Assembly: GCA_947074275.1 (NCBI GenBank) | Contig: CAMTPA010000030.1 | Location: 1-35,355 of the forward strand | Source: an uncultured Bacteroides sp. | Lineage (GTDB): Bacteria; Bacteroidota; Bacteroidia; Bacteroidales; Bacteroidaceae | Reading direction: 5' to 3' | Length of the DNA: 35,355 bases | Shown: piece after piece, positions 17,247 to 26,700 of the stretch | How the letters are laid out: every line of letters begins with the position of its first letter | Position numbering within the stretch: position 1 is the first letter of the stretch | Position numbers and translations under genes: made by a program | The notes under the pieces: model-generated | What the model was told of the DNA's origin: nothing | Database searches by the model: none | Seen by the model: the letters and a program-made list of their open reading frames with translations, nothing else

Positions 17247-18332
17247 TTACCAAAAATCGATGCAACTTAAAAATGACGTATCCCACGGCACAGTAGTGAG
17301 TGTAGCAACAACCACGCCGAAAGCAATGGCCCACAGGATGAACAACGCCCACTTTAGCCCAGTGGCCATAGCAGACCAGCGAAACAAACTGCTGGCAATG
17401 AGGTAGACAATAGCAGCCAGCGGAATAGCAATCACCGCAATGCTCGATATTATGGCAACCACTGTGATTATGGGCGATACACCGGGCAGCCACGTCAGAT
17501 AGGGCAATTGCATAAAGAAAGCACCTCCACTAAAAAGCACAGCAATGGCCACAAAAATGAGTGCTACAAAAATAAGTGCCAACACAAATAGCACGGGGCT
17601 GAACACGATGACTAATATAATGAGGCAAGCTTTTACTAAAAAGCCCAAGATAGAGCCCAAAACATCGCCCAATTTCTGAAAGAATGTGCGCGGCTTATCA
17701 GATTTCACAAAATCGTTCATTTCATTTACCGCTTTTTCAAAACCATCGGTCACCGTTTTGCCTATGTTTTCCATATTCACCTCTTCGCCACGCATCGCAA
17801 GCTTTTCGGTAGCGGTGCGCGCTTCGGGAATAATGAGCCAGCAAATGATATAGACGAGAAGCAGCATACCACCACTAAAACCCGGCCACACAAATAGCAG
17901 CAAAAACCACACCAACCTCATCACAACAACACTACAGTTGAAATAGGCAGCGAGGCCGCTACACACACCGCCAAGCACCTTGTTGTCGGGGTCGCGAAAC
18001 AATCGTCGCTTGGTGTTACCGAAAGTAGCCGATTCCGTTTTCTTAGTATCCTCATCAGCACGCTCATCCGTGGTTCCAAAGTCTTCGGGTTTACCCATAC
18101 GAGCAATCACCTCTTCTACATCGGCAATGGCAATCACCTGTTGTCCAGCGTTTATCTTTTCGAGAAACAGCTCCGAGATGCGCATCTCGATGTCGTCTAC
18201 TATCTCTTGTGCTCCTTCTTGTTTGCAGAAGTAAAGCTTCAAGTTGTTTAAATAATTATCCAAAAGGCGATAAGCGTCATCGTCGATATGAAACACCGTT
18301 CCGCCTAAGTTTACAGTCAATGTTTTTTTCAT
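17247..18332 (-). CDS. PspC domain membrane protein
   Basis: This 361-residue protein begins with a soluble region (about 1-100) rich in acidic helices (KTLTVNLGGTVFHIDDDAYRLLDNYLNNLKLYF), common in front of Bacteroidota PspC domains. The PspC domain (about 108-168) contains RRLFRDPDNKVLGGVCSGLAAYFNCSVVVMRLVW and a helix ending in WLIIPEA. A C-terminal part with several membrane helices (about 210-350) follows. PspC proteins sense or stabilise the inner membrane under envelope stress in enterobacteria; the role here is inferred. The gene follows padR by 15 nt and is likely under PadR control. Confidence 0.9.
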   Translation of the reverse strand: MKKTLTVNLGGTVFHIDDDAYRLLDNYLNNLKLYFCKQEGAQEIVDDIEMRISELFLEKINAGQQVIAIADVEEVIARMGKPEDFGTTDERADEDTKKTESATFGNTKRRLFRDPDNKVLGGVCSGLAAYFNCSVVVMRLVWFLLLFVWPGFSGGMLLLVYIICWLIIPEARTATEKLAMRGEEVNMENIGKTVTDGFEKAVNEMNDFVKSDKPRTFFQKLGDVLGSILGFLVKACLIILVIVFSPVLFVLALIFVALIFVAIAVLFSGGAFFMQLPYLTWLPGVSPIITVVAIISSIAVIAIPLAAIVYLIASSLFRWSAMATGLKWALFILWAIAFGVVVATLTTVPWDTSFLSCIDFW

Positions 18333-18347
18333 CGTTATCTTGTTTTT

Positions 18348-18674
18348 TTAATTGTTTGCAATATGATTCACCGTCTCATTGAGTTCGCGCCACGATTGTT
18401 CCAGTTCATTCAGAAACACCACACCCTTTTCGGTGAGTTGATAGTATTTGCGCGGTGGGCCTTGCGTGGACTCTACCCACTCATAGCCCAGCAAGTCGTC
18501 GTTTTTCAAGCGGGTGAGCAGTGGATACAAGGTGCCCTCTACCACAATCAGCTTTGCCTCTTTCAGCTTTGCAATGATGTCGGACGCATAAGCAGACTCT
18601 TTGTGCAACAACAGCATTATGCAATACTCCAACATCCCTTTTCGCATCTGCGATTTTACGTTGTCTACGTTCAT
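18348..18674 (-). CDS. PadR family transcriptional regulator
   Basis: This 108-residue winged-helix repressor starts MNVDNVKSQMRKGMLEYCIMLLLHKESAYASDIIAKLKE and has the PadR core VEGTLYPLLTRLKNDDLLGYEWVESTQGPPRKYYQLTEKG with its wing. It is of the short PadR-s2 class, with a single C-terminal helix for dimerisation. A perfect 19-bp palindrome, with ATGT/ACAT half-sites typical of PadR operators, covers its own promoter, so it very likely represses itself and the downstream pspC gene. The inducing ligand is unknown. Confidence 0.93.
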   Translation of the reverse strand: MNVDNVKSQMRKGMLEYCIMLLLHKESAYASDIIAKLKEAKLIVVEGTLYPLLTRLKNDDLLGYEWVESTQGPPRKYYQLTEKGVVFLNELEQSWRELNETVNHIANN

Positions 18675-18704
18675 AACTGTTAGATATTAGTAATTTGTAT
18701 GGCA

Positions 18705-18712
18705 CAAATATA
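18705..18712 (-). promoter_or_regulatory. -7 element of the padR-pspC promoter
   Basis: The minus strand reads TATATTTG, matching TAnnTTTG, 31-38 nt before the padR ATG at 18674. The palindrome at 18726-18744 sits exactly where the -33 box should be. Confidence 0.6.
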
Positions 18713-18725
18713 TGTATTGCTTTGG

Positions 18726-18744
18726 TACTATGTATTACATAGTA
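18726..18744. promoter_or_regulatory. PadR operator candidate, 19-bp perfect palindrome
   Basis: TACTATGTATTACATAGTA is a perfect inverted repeat around a central T. It contains ATGT and ACAT half-sites separated by 3 nt and lies 13 bp upstream of the padR -7 element. The position fits steric repression of the padR-pspC promoter. Confidence 0.7.
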
Positions 18745-18898
18745 TTGTATTTAACTATTATTTAACGTATATCTATCCAATTATCATTAAACATTTAAAC
18801 ATTCACAAAATAAAATTCACTTAACTAAACATTTATTATCTTATAAGCATTATTATACAAATAGAACTAATCAAAGTAAAAACAGAAATGAATCTACT

Positions 18899-20881
18899 AT
18901 GGATATTTATCACATCAGCGCAATACTGATCGTTGTTATCACAATTATTAGTTTAAGCCTTTTTGTCAGAAAATACAAGAAAAAAGCCACTGCTGCCATC
19001 GAAAAAGCAAAGCAGTTCAATGCGATATTGACTGTTTTAAATAAAAAAGCCAATACCGAGGTTTATCTTTTTGATTTTGATGCTGACACCATCCAGTTGG
19101 TAGACGATGGTGAGCTAACTGCTGTGCCGCGCAAAGAGTTTGATATGAATAACAGACTACATCCCGACGATTTAGAAAGATACCGAAAAGAGCGTATATT
19201 GGGCAGAGAAGGACAACTAAACGAGAGCATCACACACTATCGGATGCTCAACCCAGAAACAAACGATTATAACGATTATGAATTTGTAATCACAGCAGTA
19301 GACTATAACAGCAGTGGTAAGGTAAGCAAATTTATGTTCTCCAAAAGAGATATTACCGAACAGATGAATCTGTTGCGCGAGAAAGAAAACACCATCGACT
19401 CGATGAAATTTTCAATGTCGACTGTGAAGTTTCTTTATTGGAAATTGGATGTTGCCACACAAATAGTTCAAGGCGTAGACAATAATTTTGAACCAATACA
19501 AATCCCTCTCAGGCTACTAAAAGCTTTTGTAAAAGAAGAGGATAAGCCTAAAATGGAGGAGTTCTACCACGAATTGTTGGACACCAAAAAACGAACCTCA
19601 GTCATCGTTCATTTCAAATATACCATTGATGGCGAATATTGCCCCTACGAAATGACGGCCGCTGTGATATGCGACGAATCGGGAAACCCTGTCACCATCT
19701 ACGGAGTATCAAAAGACATCTCGGATATGGTGGAATACAAAGAAAAACTCGAAGAAAAAGTGGTGTTGCTCGAAGCTATCAAAGACTACCTGCCACTGGG
19801 TATGGCTTTTTTTGATAAAGAAGGATTGATGCGCGAGGTAAACAACAAACACGTGGAGATGTTTGGAACTAAAAAAGAATTAGCATTAAAAAGCAAGGTC
19901 AATCTATTTAATTTCAATTACATACCACAAGAAGCGTTCGACCGATTGCGAAAAGGAGAATACATCCAATACACCATTTCATCTGAAACGATACACGAAC
20001 GATTGGGGCAATACTCAACATTGCCCACAGGACTTAACAGGACGTTTGATATGCGTTATTCGCCCATCTTCGATAAGAAAGGCGACATTATGGGCTACAT
20101 ATCGCTATTCGACGACAAAACCGAAGAGCACAATCTGATGCAAGCCCTGACCGAAGCGCGCAACAAAGCCGTGGAATCGGAACAACTAAAAATGGCTTTT
20201 CTTGCCAATATGAGCCACGAAATACGCACACCACTCAATGCCATCATCGGGTTTACCGAGTTGATACAATACTGCGAAGACCCCGAAGAAAAGCAGGAGT
20301 ATATGAACATCATCAACTCTAACAACGAGCTGTTGCTACGCTTGATAAACGACATTCTCGACCTATCGAAAATAGAATCGGGGATGATAGACTTGAAGCG
20401 AAAGGATTTTGACCTATCGACGGCTTTTGAAGAAACCTATGTGACTTTCAGAAATAAAAACAGCAACCCCAACTTAGTGATACTGAAAGAAAACCCATAC
20501 AATCATTGCAATGTGTGCCTCGATAAAAATCGTTTTTTGCAGATAATGATAAACTTTACCACAAACGCAATGAAGCACACCAAGCAGGGCAGCGTGACAA
20601 TGGGCTACACCTACAAAGACGAAGGCATTTATGTGTATGTGAAAGATACAGGAGCAGGCATCCCAAAAGAAAAACAACACCTGATATTCAAACGATTTCA
20701 GAAATTGGACAGCTTTGTGCAGGGCATCGGATTGGGGCTGACCATCTGCAAGGCCATTATAGATGCAGTGGGCGGAAAGATTGGGTTTGAGAGCGAAGAG
20801 GGCAAAGGCACTACCTTTTGGGCGTGGGTGCCAGCACAGGCTCAAGTGACTTTAAGAGAAACTGAAACGAAGCCTGTATAG
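18899..20881 (+). CDS. PAS-domain hybrid-free sensor histidine kinase
   Basis: This 660-residue membrane-anchored histidine kinase has one N-terminal helix (ISAILIVVITIISLSLFV) and almost no periplasmic part. Three PAS-like domains follow (about 45-155, 170-275 and 285-410; SKRDITEQ and VSKDISDM are typical PAS ends). The HisKA domain has His440 in MSHEIRTPLNAIIGFTEL, and the catalytic domain has the N box NFTTNAMKHT (Asn556), DTGAGI (583) and GIGLGLTI (609). There is no receiver domain and no response regulator next to it, so its partner is encoded elsewhere. The signal is probably cytoplasmic, sensed through the PAS domains. No clear TAnnTTTG promoter is seen in the AT-rich 18745-18898. Confidence 0.94.
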   Translation: MDIYHISAILIVVITIISLSLFVRKYKKKATAAIEKAKQFNAILTVLNKKANTEVYLFDFDADTIQLVDDGELTAVPRKEFDMNNRLHPDDLERYRKERILGREGQLNESITHYRMLNPETNDYNDYEFVITAVDYNSSGKVSKFMFSKRDITEQMNLLREKENTIDSMKFSMSTVKFLYWKLDVATQIVQGVDNNFEPIQIPLRLLKAFVKEEDKPKMEEFYHELLDTKKRTSVIVHFKYTIDGEYCPYEMTAAVICDESGNPVTIYGVSKDISDMVEYKEKLEEKVVLLEAIKDYLPLGMAFFDKEGLMREVNNKHVEMFGTKKELALKSKVNLFNFNYIPQEAFDRLRKGEYIQYTISSETIHERLGQYSTLPTGLNRTFDMRYSPIFDKKGDIMGYISLFDDKTEEHNLMQALTEARNKAVESEQLKMAFLANMSHEIRTPLNAIIGFTELIQYCEDPEEKQEYMNIINSNNELLLRLINDILDLSKIESGMIDLKRKDFDLSTAFEETYVTFRNKNSNPNLVILKENPYNHCNVCLDKNRFLQIMINFTTNAMKHTKQGSVTMGYTYKDEGIYVYVKDTGAGIPKEKQHLIFKRFQKLDSFVQGIGLGLTICKAIIDAVGGKIGFESEEGKGTTFWAWVPAQAQVTLRETETKPV

Positions 20882-20897
20882 AGCATATTCACTATAA

Positions 20898-20969
20898 AAA
20901 CAAGGACTATTCACATTCATCGGCACAACATCAAACAGATGTGTCGTGAAGTGTGAATAGTCCTTGTTT
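20898..20969. terminator. Long bidirectional terminator hairpin
   Basis: Perfect 18-bp arms lie at 20898-20915 and 20952-20969. The 36-nt inner part can pair further, imperfectly (CATCGGCAC.. against ..GTGTCGTG). It lies between the histidine kinase stop and the stop of the last gene of the seven-gene minus-strand operon. Its left arm contains ATTCACATTCATCGGC, close to the 22-bp repeat core at 15989. Confidence 0.85.
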
Positions 20970-20991
20970 GCATTGTGCTAATTTAGCAACC

Positions 20992-21741
20992 TCAAACAAG
21001 CCACTTCATCATCTCGCCCAAAAAGAAGCTTTTGAACGAATCGTATTCATCCCAAATCTCGAACCCCGTGATGTCGCGCGATTGGTATTTGCGTGTGGCA
21101 GCATCGTAGGTGTAATAGTCGTCGTCTATGCGTCCGATGAATAGCATCTGTTCGATGCCCTCGTAACCCTCGTAGTAGCAACGCATCTGCTTGGTCTGCT
21201 CCACGATACCGTTTTCGTAGATCCCGAAAATATCCATTCCGTTGAATGAAAGCGCACTGCATATCTGCATAAACATCGTATAGTCTGAAGGCAATGCTGG
21301 CATACCCGACTGGTGCAAAAGCTGGTTGCAATGCGCTACTTGTTGCAGCGTGGCAGGCGGAGCCACCATTGCCCAGTCGGGGTTAAGCTTTTCTATCACA
21401 GTTCTTATCTGTTTGTAGTGATGTTCAAATTGCAAATACACCTCAATCCGCATATGCGTATCGTAGGCCACATTCAAGTCGGGCGATTCAAAAGAGCGTT
21501 TGTTTGCATCCAACTCGCACCGCCCAGCATCGAGCCGAAGCCCATCGTAATACCACTCAATTGTGGCTGAGAATGATTGCGGGGTGATATTTTTGATGGT
21601 TAGCGTGAAATCCTCAAGGCTCACGGTTTTGTGTTTCACCACTTCGTCGTAGGGGATTATCTTTTTTCTACTCCACGGATCGCCACTACCAGGTCGGAAA
21701 TGCGTGCTAACCTCCAGCTCCAAATTTTCCCAATTTGCCAT
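20992..21741 (-). CDS. SUKH (SMI1/KNR4)-like domain protein, last gene of the kinase-AAA operon
   Basis: This is a 249-residue cytosolic protein without signal peptide. The N-terminal half (about 1-125) is beta-rich and not recognised (VSLEDFTLTIKNITPQSFSATIEWYYDG). The C-terminal half reads like a SUKH/YrhA-type domain: LPSDYTMFMQICSALSFNGMDIFGIYENG (150-178), then FIGRIDDDYYTYD, and a final DSFKSFFLGEMMKW. SUKH proteins are common immunity proteins in polymorphic toxin systems and also serve as binding modules. No toxin gene is beside it. It starts 25 nt after the preceding stop and ends the operon. The SUKH call is by eye, from motif pattern only. Confidence 0.65.
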   Translation of the reverse strand: MANWENLELEVSTHFRPGSGDPWSRKKIIPYDEVVKHKTVSLEDFTLTIKNITPQSFSATIEWYYDGLRLDAGRCELDANKRSFESPDLNVAYDTHMRIEVYLQFEHHYKQIRTVIEKLNPDWAMVAPPATLQQVAHCNQLLHQSGMPALPSDYTMFMQICSALSFNGMDIFGIYENGIVEQTKQMRCYYEGYEGIEQMLFIGRIDDDYYTYDAATRKYQSRDITGFEIWDEYDSFKSFFLGEMMKWLV

Positions 21742-21766
21742 AATAATATTGTTTATTTATAGATGA

Positions 21767-22372
21767 TTACTCCAGAAAAACGGGACGAAGACAGGGCATC
21801 TTATCCCCTACTTGCCGCTCACTCACAAAGTCGAACAATCCGTTTTTTTCCAAACGTATTTCGGCCTCATAAAGTGTGTCGCCGTAGATTACCATACAAC
21901 ATACGAAATAGGTTTCGCCCTCGTCGGTGATAGTAGCAGGCACGACGTTTTCTTTCAAGAACTGTTTTTGAGCCGATGTGGGAGTATCCGAAAATTCAAT
22001 GTCGGAATATCGCTCCACCAGCCTGAGAGCGCCTTGTTCGCTTTGCACATTGTAGAGCACAAACGCCAAATAGGACACCACCGTATCGTGGTTCAGTATC
22101 AACCGCAACTTGGTGAGATGATTGAATACTGCTTCGCGCGTGCCATCCATCTTGATGACATCGCCCGATTGTGGACTCCATAAGTAGTGCATCGTGACGG
22201 GCGGTATGCACGAAAATGAGCGTGCCTCAAGCAACTGGTATTGCTCGAAAAAAGGCAGTTTGCAAGTACACAGGCTCGAACGGTCGGCATTGAACAGCGG
22301 AAAGCTCGAAAGCGCATTGATAGCTGGTATCAGTTTGCCGTATTGCGCCAAAGGCAAGTCGATAAAATCCAT
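21767..22372 (-). CDS. Uncharacterised protein, sixth gene of the kinase-AAA operon
   Basis: I do not recognise this 201-residue protein. It is soluble, without signal peptide or membrane helices, mixed alpha/beta, and contains scattered Cys (CTCKLPFF near 35, FVCCMVIYGD near 157-166) without a CxxC pair arrangement. Acidic surface stretches occur (ERYSDIEFSDTP). It lies 14 nt after the PP2C stop and 25 nt before the SUKH-like gene, so it is almost certainly co-transcribed and part of the same system. It could be an adaptor or substrate; no evidence chooses between these. Confidence 0.75.
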   Translation of the reverse strand: MDFIDLPLAQYGKLIPAINALSSFPLFNADRSSLCTCKLPFFEQYQLLEARSFSCIPPVTMHYLWSPQSGDVIKMDGTREAVFNHLTKLRLILNHDTVVSYLAFVLYNVQSEQGALRLVERYSDIEFSDTPTSAQKQFLKENVVPATITDEGETYFVCCMVIYGDTLYEAEIRLEKNGLFDFVSERQVGDKMPCLRPVFLE

Positions 22373-22386
22373 CGTTTTTTCTTTTT

Positions 22387-23163
22387 TTATAAAAATTGTT
22401 CTGCAATCTGATTTATGGTGAGCAGCACCACACTGGTATTGTCTCGTGCGCCCGACTCTTTCGCTTTGTTTACCAAAGTTTCGGCCGAGGGCGATGTGGC
22501 AAGTATCTGCTCTATCTCATCGTCCGACACCAAATCGGAAAGTCCATCGGAGCAAATCAGGAAAACATCGTCTTGAAAAATCTGGTTGCTGAGGTTTTTT
22601 ATATCGACAAACACCTTATCGCCCGCCCCCAACGAATTGTAGATAAGATTGGAAGGCGTGTCTGCATCGCCCGTGAGCTGACGCATAGAGTGGTCGGTAG
22701 AGAGTTGCCTGAGAATATCGCCCCGATAACGGTAGAGTCGGCTATCGCCGATGTTGAGCGACACCACCAGCGATTCGTAAAACAACATTCCGCACAGTGT
22801 AGTTCCCATTCCTGCATATTGTGAGTGTGTGGCTCCCTGTTCTAAAATGAGGCGATGGGTGTCGTTGGCCCACTCTTTTATCATCTCGACCAGCGTGTCA
22901 TAATCCAGTTCGGCAGCCAGTTCGATAATAAATTCATCCATTCGCTTGCAGGCTATTTCGGAAGCAAATTCGCCTCCCTCCACACCGCCAATGCCGTCGG
23001 CCACTACCGCCACAAACCGTGCTTTATCAGATAGTTCGTAGGTGCGCTTTGCCGTGGCATCGCGAAAAAACTCCCCACCAACAAGAAGCATATCCTCGTT
23101 GTTTTGTCTCACCAAACCCACATCGCAGATGGCGTCGGCTTTGACTATTCGTTCTTGTGACAT
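22387..23163 (-). CDS. PP2C family Ser/Thr protein phosphatase
   Basis: This 258-residue stand-alone PPM/PP2C phosphatase has all metal-binding motifs: RQNNED (Glu23, Asp24), VADGIGG (Asp56), GMGTTLCG, IGDSRLYRYR, CSDGLSD (Asp206) and ARDNTS (Asp241). It should remove phosphate from Ser/Thr, most simply reversing the kinase encoded three genes upstream in the operon. It is cytosolic, with no membrane anchor. It lies 14 nt after the FHA gene. The pairing parallels PppA with PpkA and Fha in T6SS control and PstP with PknB in actinobacteria. Confidence 0.95.
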   Translation of the reverse strand: MSQERIVKADAICDVGLVRQNNEDMLLVGGEFFRDATAKRTYELSDKARFVAVVADGIGGVEGGEFASEIACKRMDEFIIELAAELDYDTLVEMIKEWANDTHRLILEQGATHSQYAGMGTTLCGMLFYESLVVSLNIGDSRLYRYRGDILRQLSTDHSMRQLTGDADTPSNLIYNSLGAGDKVFVDIKNLSNQIFQDDVFLICSDGLSDLVSDDEIEQILATSPSAETLVNKAKESGARDNTSVVLLTINQIAEQFL

Positions 23164-23177
23164 ATCAAATGATTGTT

Positions 23178-23738
23178 TTAAGCTTCAACTATAAATTCGG
23201 TATCATAGAAAGCTACCTTATCGCCTACCTGCAGTATAGTAGCTTGGTGTGGAACAAGTTTTTGCCCATTGACAAAAGTTCCGTTGGAAGAGTCTAAATC
23301 CACCACCTCCCAATTGCCCGACCCATTGAGTTGCAAGCGAGCGTGTGTGCCCGACACATATCCCTGCGAAGCGAATGTGGAGACATAGTCACCTGCTCGC
23401 CTACCTATTATCGCCCCATTCTTCATTTCGAGTCGTGCACCCAATGTCTTGCTCACCAAATACTTGGAAGAGTTGGCAGGTTCGGCAGGTCGTACCGTGC
23501 GGTCGGAAGAAGGATTCGGCGCAGCAGTGGCAGAGACGGTAGCAGTGGGTTTTACAGTACTATCCCCTTTTACATCCTTGGCACTCGTAAGTGGCTTGCC
23601 GCACGTGCCACATATCTTTCCTTTCTTAAATCCGTGTCCGTTGGAGCAGAGTTTTAATTCTTCTCCACACTGATCGCAATAAAAACTATCCTGCTCTATA
23701 TCTTTATTACAAAAAGGGCATTTCACTAAATCGGCCAT
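23178..23738 (-). CDS. Zinc-ribbon FHA domain protein
   Basis: This 186-residue cytosolic protein has an N-terminal zinc ribbon (Cys7, Cys10, Cys21, Cys24), a second possible site (Cys31, His35, Cys43, Cys46), a flexible Pro/Thr-rich linker (about 50-90) and a C-terminal FHA domain (about 92-186). The FHA domain has the phosphothreonine-binding residues in AIIGRRAGDYV, SGTHARL and DLDSSNGTFVNG. The linker carries two Thr motifs, DSTVKP (59-64) and DRTVRP (79-84), which match the six N-terminal repeats of the operon's kinase. I infer that it reads phospho-Thr marks made by that kinase and may be phosphorylated itself. Confidence 0.93.
   Translation of the reverse strand: MADLVKCPFCNKDIEQDSFYCDQCGEELKLCSNGHGFKKGKICGTCGKPLTSAKDVKGDSTVKPTATVSATAAPNPSSDRTVRPAEPANSSKYLVSKTLGARLEMKNGAIIGRRAGDYVSTFASQGYVSGTHARLQLNGSGNWEVVDLDSSNGTFVNGQKLVPHQATILQVGDKVAFYDTEFIVEA
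23487..23504 (-). other. Thr hexapeptide DRTVRP in the FHA protein linker
   Basis: Residues 79-84 of the FHA protein match the kinase repeats ([DE]KT[LM]RP) with only conservative changes. It is a candidate phosphorylation and FHA docking site just in front of the FHA domain. Confidence 0.65.
23547..23564 (-). other. Thr hexapeptide DSTVKP in the FHA protein linker
   Basis: Residues 59-64 of the FHA protein fit the consensus [DE]xT[LMV][KR]P shared with the kinase N-terminal repeats. It is a candidate phosphorylation site. Confidence 0.6.
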
Positions 23739-23774
23739 ATTCTGAATTATCTGATTTTATCTGGTTTATAGGAT

Positions 23775-26700
23775 TTAAAGAGTCGCTGTATCAGGAGCCA
23801 TATCATCAAGAATCAACAGTTTGAACTCATCATTTTTAAAGTCTGGTTCGTTCATCCGTTTGGTGAGACGTGTGCTTTGGCGTGATTTGACGTGGTCGAA
23901 ATATTGGTTCACCTCGCGTGCGTTGGCAAAGTCAGCTTTTCTGTTTTGATAAAGCTGATTGAAGTATTGACGCATCGCTCCGTCGGCTTCGGGTGTAAGT
24001 TCGAGTTGGCTCTTCTTCGCTTTCAAGTAGAAGATTTCGGCCATATCATCTCCGTTGTAATCTTCAAACTCGATTGTTTTATTAAAACGCGACTTCAAGC
24101 CACTGTTGCTCTGAATCCACCGACGCATCTCGTTGTGATAGCCAGCCACGATACACACAATTTTGCCTCGGTTGTTTTCGGCAAGTGCGAGCAATGTGTC
24201 GGTGGCCTCTTGTCCAAACATATCGCCATCGTATTGCTTGAGTGCATAGGCCTCGTCGATGAAAAGCACCCCACCCATAGCACGTTGAAACACCTCTCGT
24301 GTACATCTGGCACTGTGTCCTTGAGCCGTTCCCACCAGCTCGTCACGTTTGGTCTCTACCAGCTTGTTAGTGGGAAGTACATCGAGCGCATAAAGCACAT
24401 CCGCCATTATGCGAGCCACGGTTGTTTTTCCCGTGCCGGGATTGCCTACAAATATATAATGGTCGCGCAAGCCTTCAAACTTCTTGTCGTATGCTTTCGA
24501 GCGGTTACGTTCTACCGACACATAGTCGGCTATACGTTTCACGTTCTCTTTCACATTGCGAAGCCCAATAAGCTCATCGAGCTGCTTCATATAATCGTCT
24601 TTGTTCAACGCTTTTGGTTCGGTATATGGAATATCGTCCGCCTCGAACACCATAAACATCTCTTTGGTAAGAGTCTCACCCGATTTCTTTAGCGCAGACA
24701 GGCGGTTTGCTTTGCGCGATTTGGCCTGTTGCAGCACTTTTATTATCTCGCCGGCATTTCCAAAGTTCTCTTTCTTGGCATCCACCATCTGATTGGCAAG
24801 TTTGCGCAACCTGTGCAAAGCTTCATCGGTAAGAGTCATCCCCAGCTTACGCACATTCAACAGAAATATCTCAGTCAGCTCATCGCCCGTATAATCGTCG
24901 ATGTGCAAACGTGTAGTAAAGCGTCGTTCCAACCCCGGATTCACTTTCTCGATGAATCGGTCGATACGATCTTTGTAGCCCGCTATGATAGTCACAAACT
25001 TGCCAGCGTGGTTGGACATATTAGTCATCAAGGCATCTACCGCTTGCTCTCCGATTTCGTCAACATTGCCCATCTCGTCTACTTTGGCCAAGTTGTAGGC
25101 CTCGTCTATCAGCAGGGTCGCCCCCATCGCTTCTCTGCAAGCCTTATCCATATTGGCCGCTGTCTGATTGACTATCGAACTAAGGATGTTTTTAGGTTCG
25201 CGCACCACCACCCTATCCGATGGCAACAAACCAATGGCTTTGAATATCTCTCCCATTTTGTTGGCTACGGTGGTTTTTCCTGTTCCAGGATTACCCGTGA
25301 GAATGATGTGTACATTGGTCAATTCGATATGTCCTGCATCCAGTTCCATCATTTCTCGCTCCATTTCCAGCTTTGTGGCCAGCTCTCTAATCTCCTTTTT
25401 GATGCTCCCCATACCGATAAACTCATCCAGTTCGGCAAGAATCGTATCGATGTCTTTTTCTTGCAAGCACTCTTCACCCTCTATATCTACACGGGTAATC
25501 ACTTGCAGCATATCGGGCGAATATTGAGGTGTGCCTCGCAAAGGATAGAGTCGCATCCCCTGATTTTTCAAAGCAGCCTCGTACAGTTTGCGAACTTCGC
25601 GCGCATTTCCAAAGGTTTCGGGGTTTCGCGATATGTACATTTTGTGAAACACATTATCTAAATGTTTCTCGGCCTCATCATCTATTATCATCCCGTTTGC
25701 CTTTACCATCCGACGAAATATCTCGGCAAGCTCTGTTCCTTTGTAGTCGCTGAAATTGATTGTTTCGTTGAAGCGTGAAGCCATACCGGGGTTTGCCGAC
25801 AAGAAGTCCATCATATTTTGCGTGTAACCCGCAGCGATAACAAGAAATTCCCCTCGATGATTCTCTATCAATGTAAGCAGTGTGTTCAGAGCTTCCATTC
25901 CGAATGTATCATTTTCTCCTTCTACAAGAGAATATGCTTCATCTATAAACAGTACTCCACCCATAGCTCGCTGCACGGCATCTTCTACCGCCAAAGCAGT
26001 TTGCCCCACATAGCCTGCCACCAAGTCTTTGCGCACCACCTCCACCAGCTGTCCGATGGGAAGAACATCGAGTGCGTTCATTATATCGGCAAAGATACGT
26101 GCGATGGTGGTTTTTCCAGTGCCCGGATTTCCCAAAAACAGAAAGCGGTCTGTCACCACTCGCTTCGATTTCCCACCCGTTCGTTCGGTCTCCATATCGA
26201 GCTTACTCACGATTCTCTCCAACGCCTCCTTCACACCATCGATACCTACATATTGGTCGAGTTCTTGCATAATCTCATCCAATGTTTTCTTTCGATACTC
26301 AGTGCCTACAATATCATCTTCCACCACCATTTGAGCCACTCCATCTGGGTCGCGCTGAAAGATATTCAGCACAATTTCTTTTGCCTTTTTCTTGGCAAAA
26401 TGTCCGTGTCCGAAGTCTTTGTCTTTGCTTCGGTATTCGTGTTTCAGCACACGCTCGAGTTTGCTGCGAGCTTCGTCGCTAAATGTAAGTCCTTTCGCTT
26501 CTACCATTTTCACACATACCCCGTTCAGCACATCGAGCGAGAAATCGGGTAGATTGAAATGATATTCAAAGCGATTGGCTATGTTGCCATTGTTGAGCAT
26601 AAAGGCCTTCAACCCACGTAAGCCCACAAGAATGATGATGGGATCACTATCAAGTTCGCCATTCATATACTTAAATAGGCGGTCGAGTTTGTTTATATCA

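Noticed and set aside
24729..25661. Plus-strand frame of 310 codons inside the AAA gene
   Set aside because: It is antisense to conserved Walker motifs of the AAA protein, with no start signal or domain.
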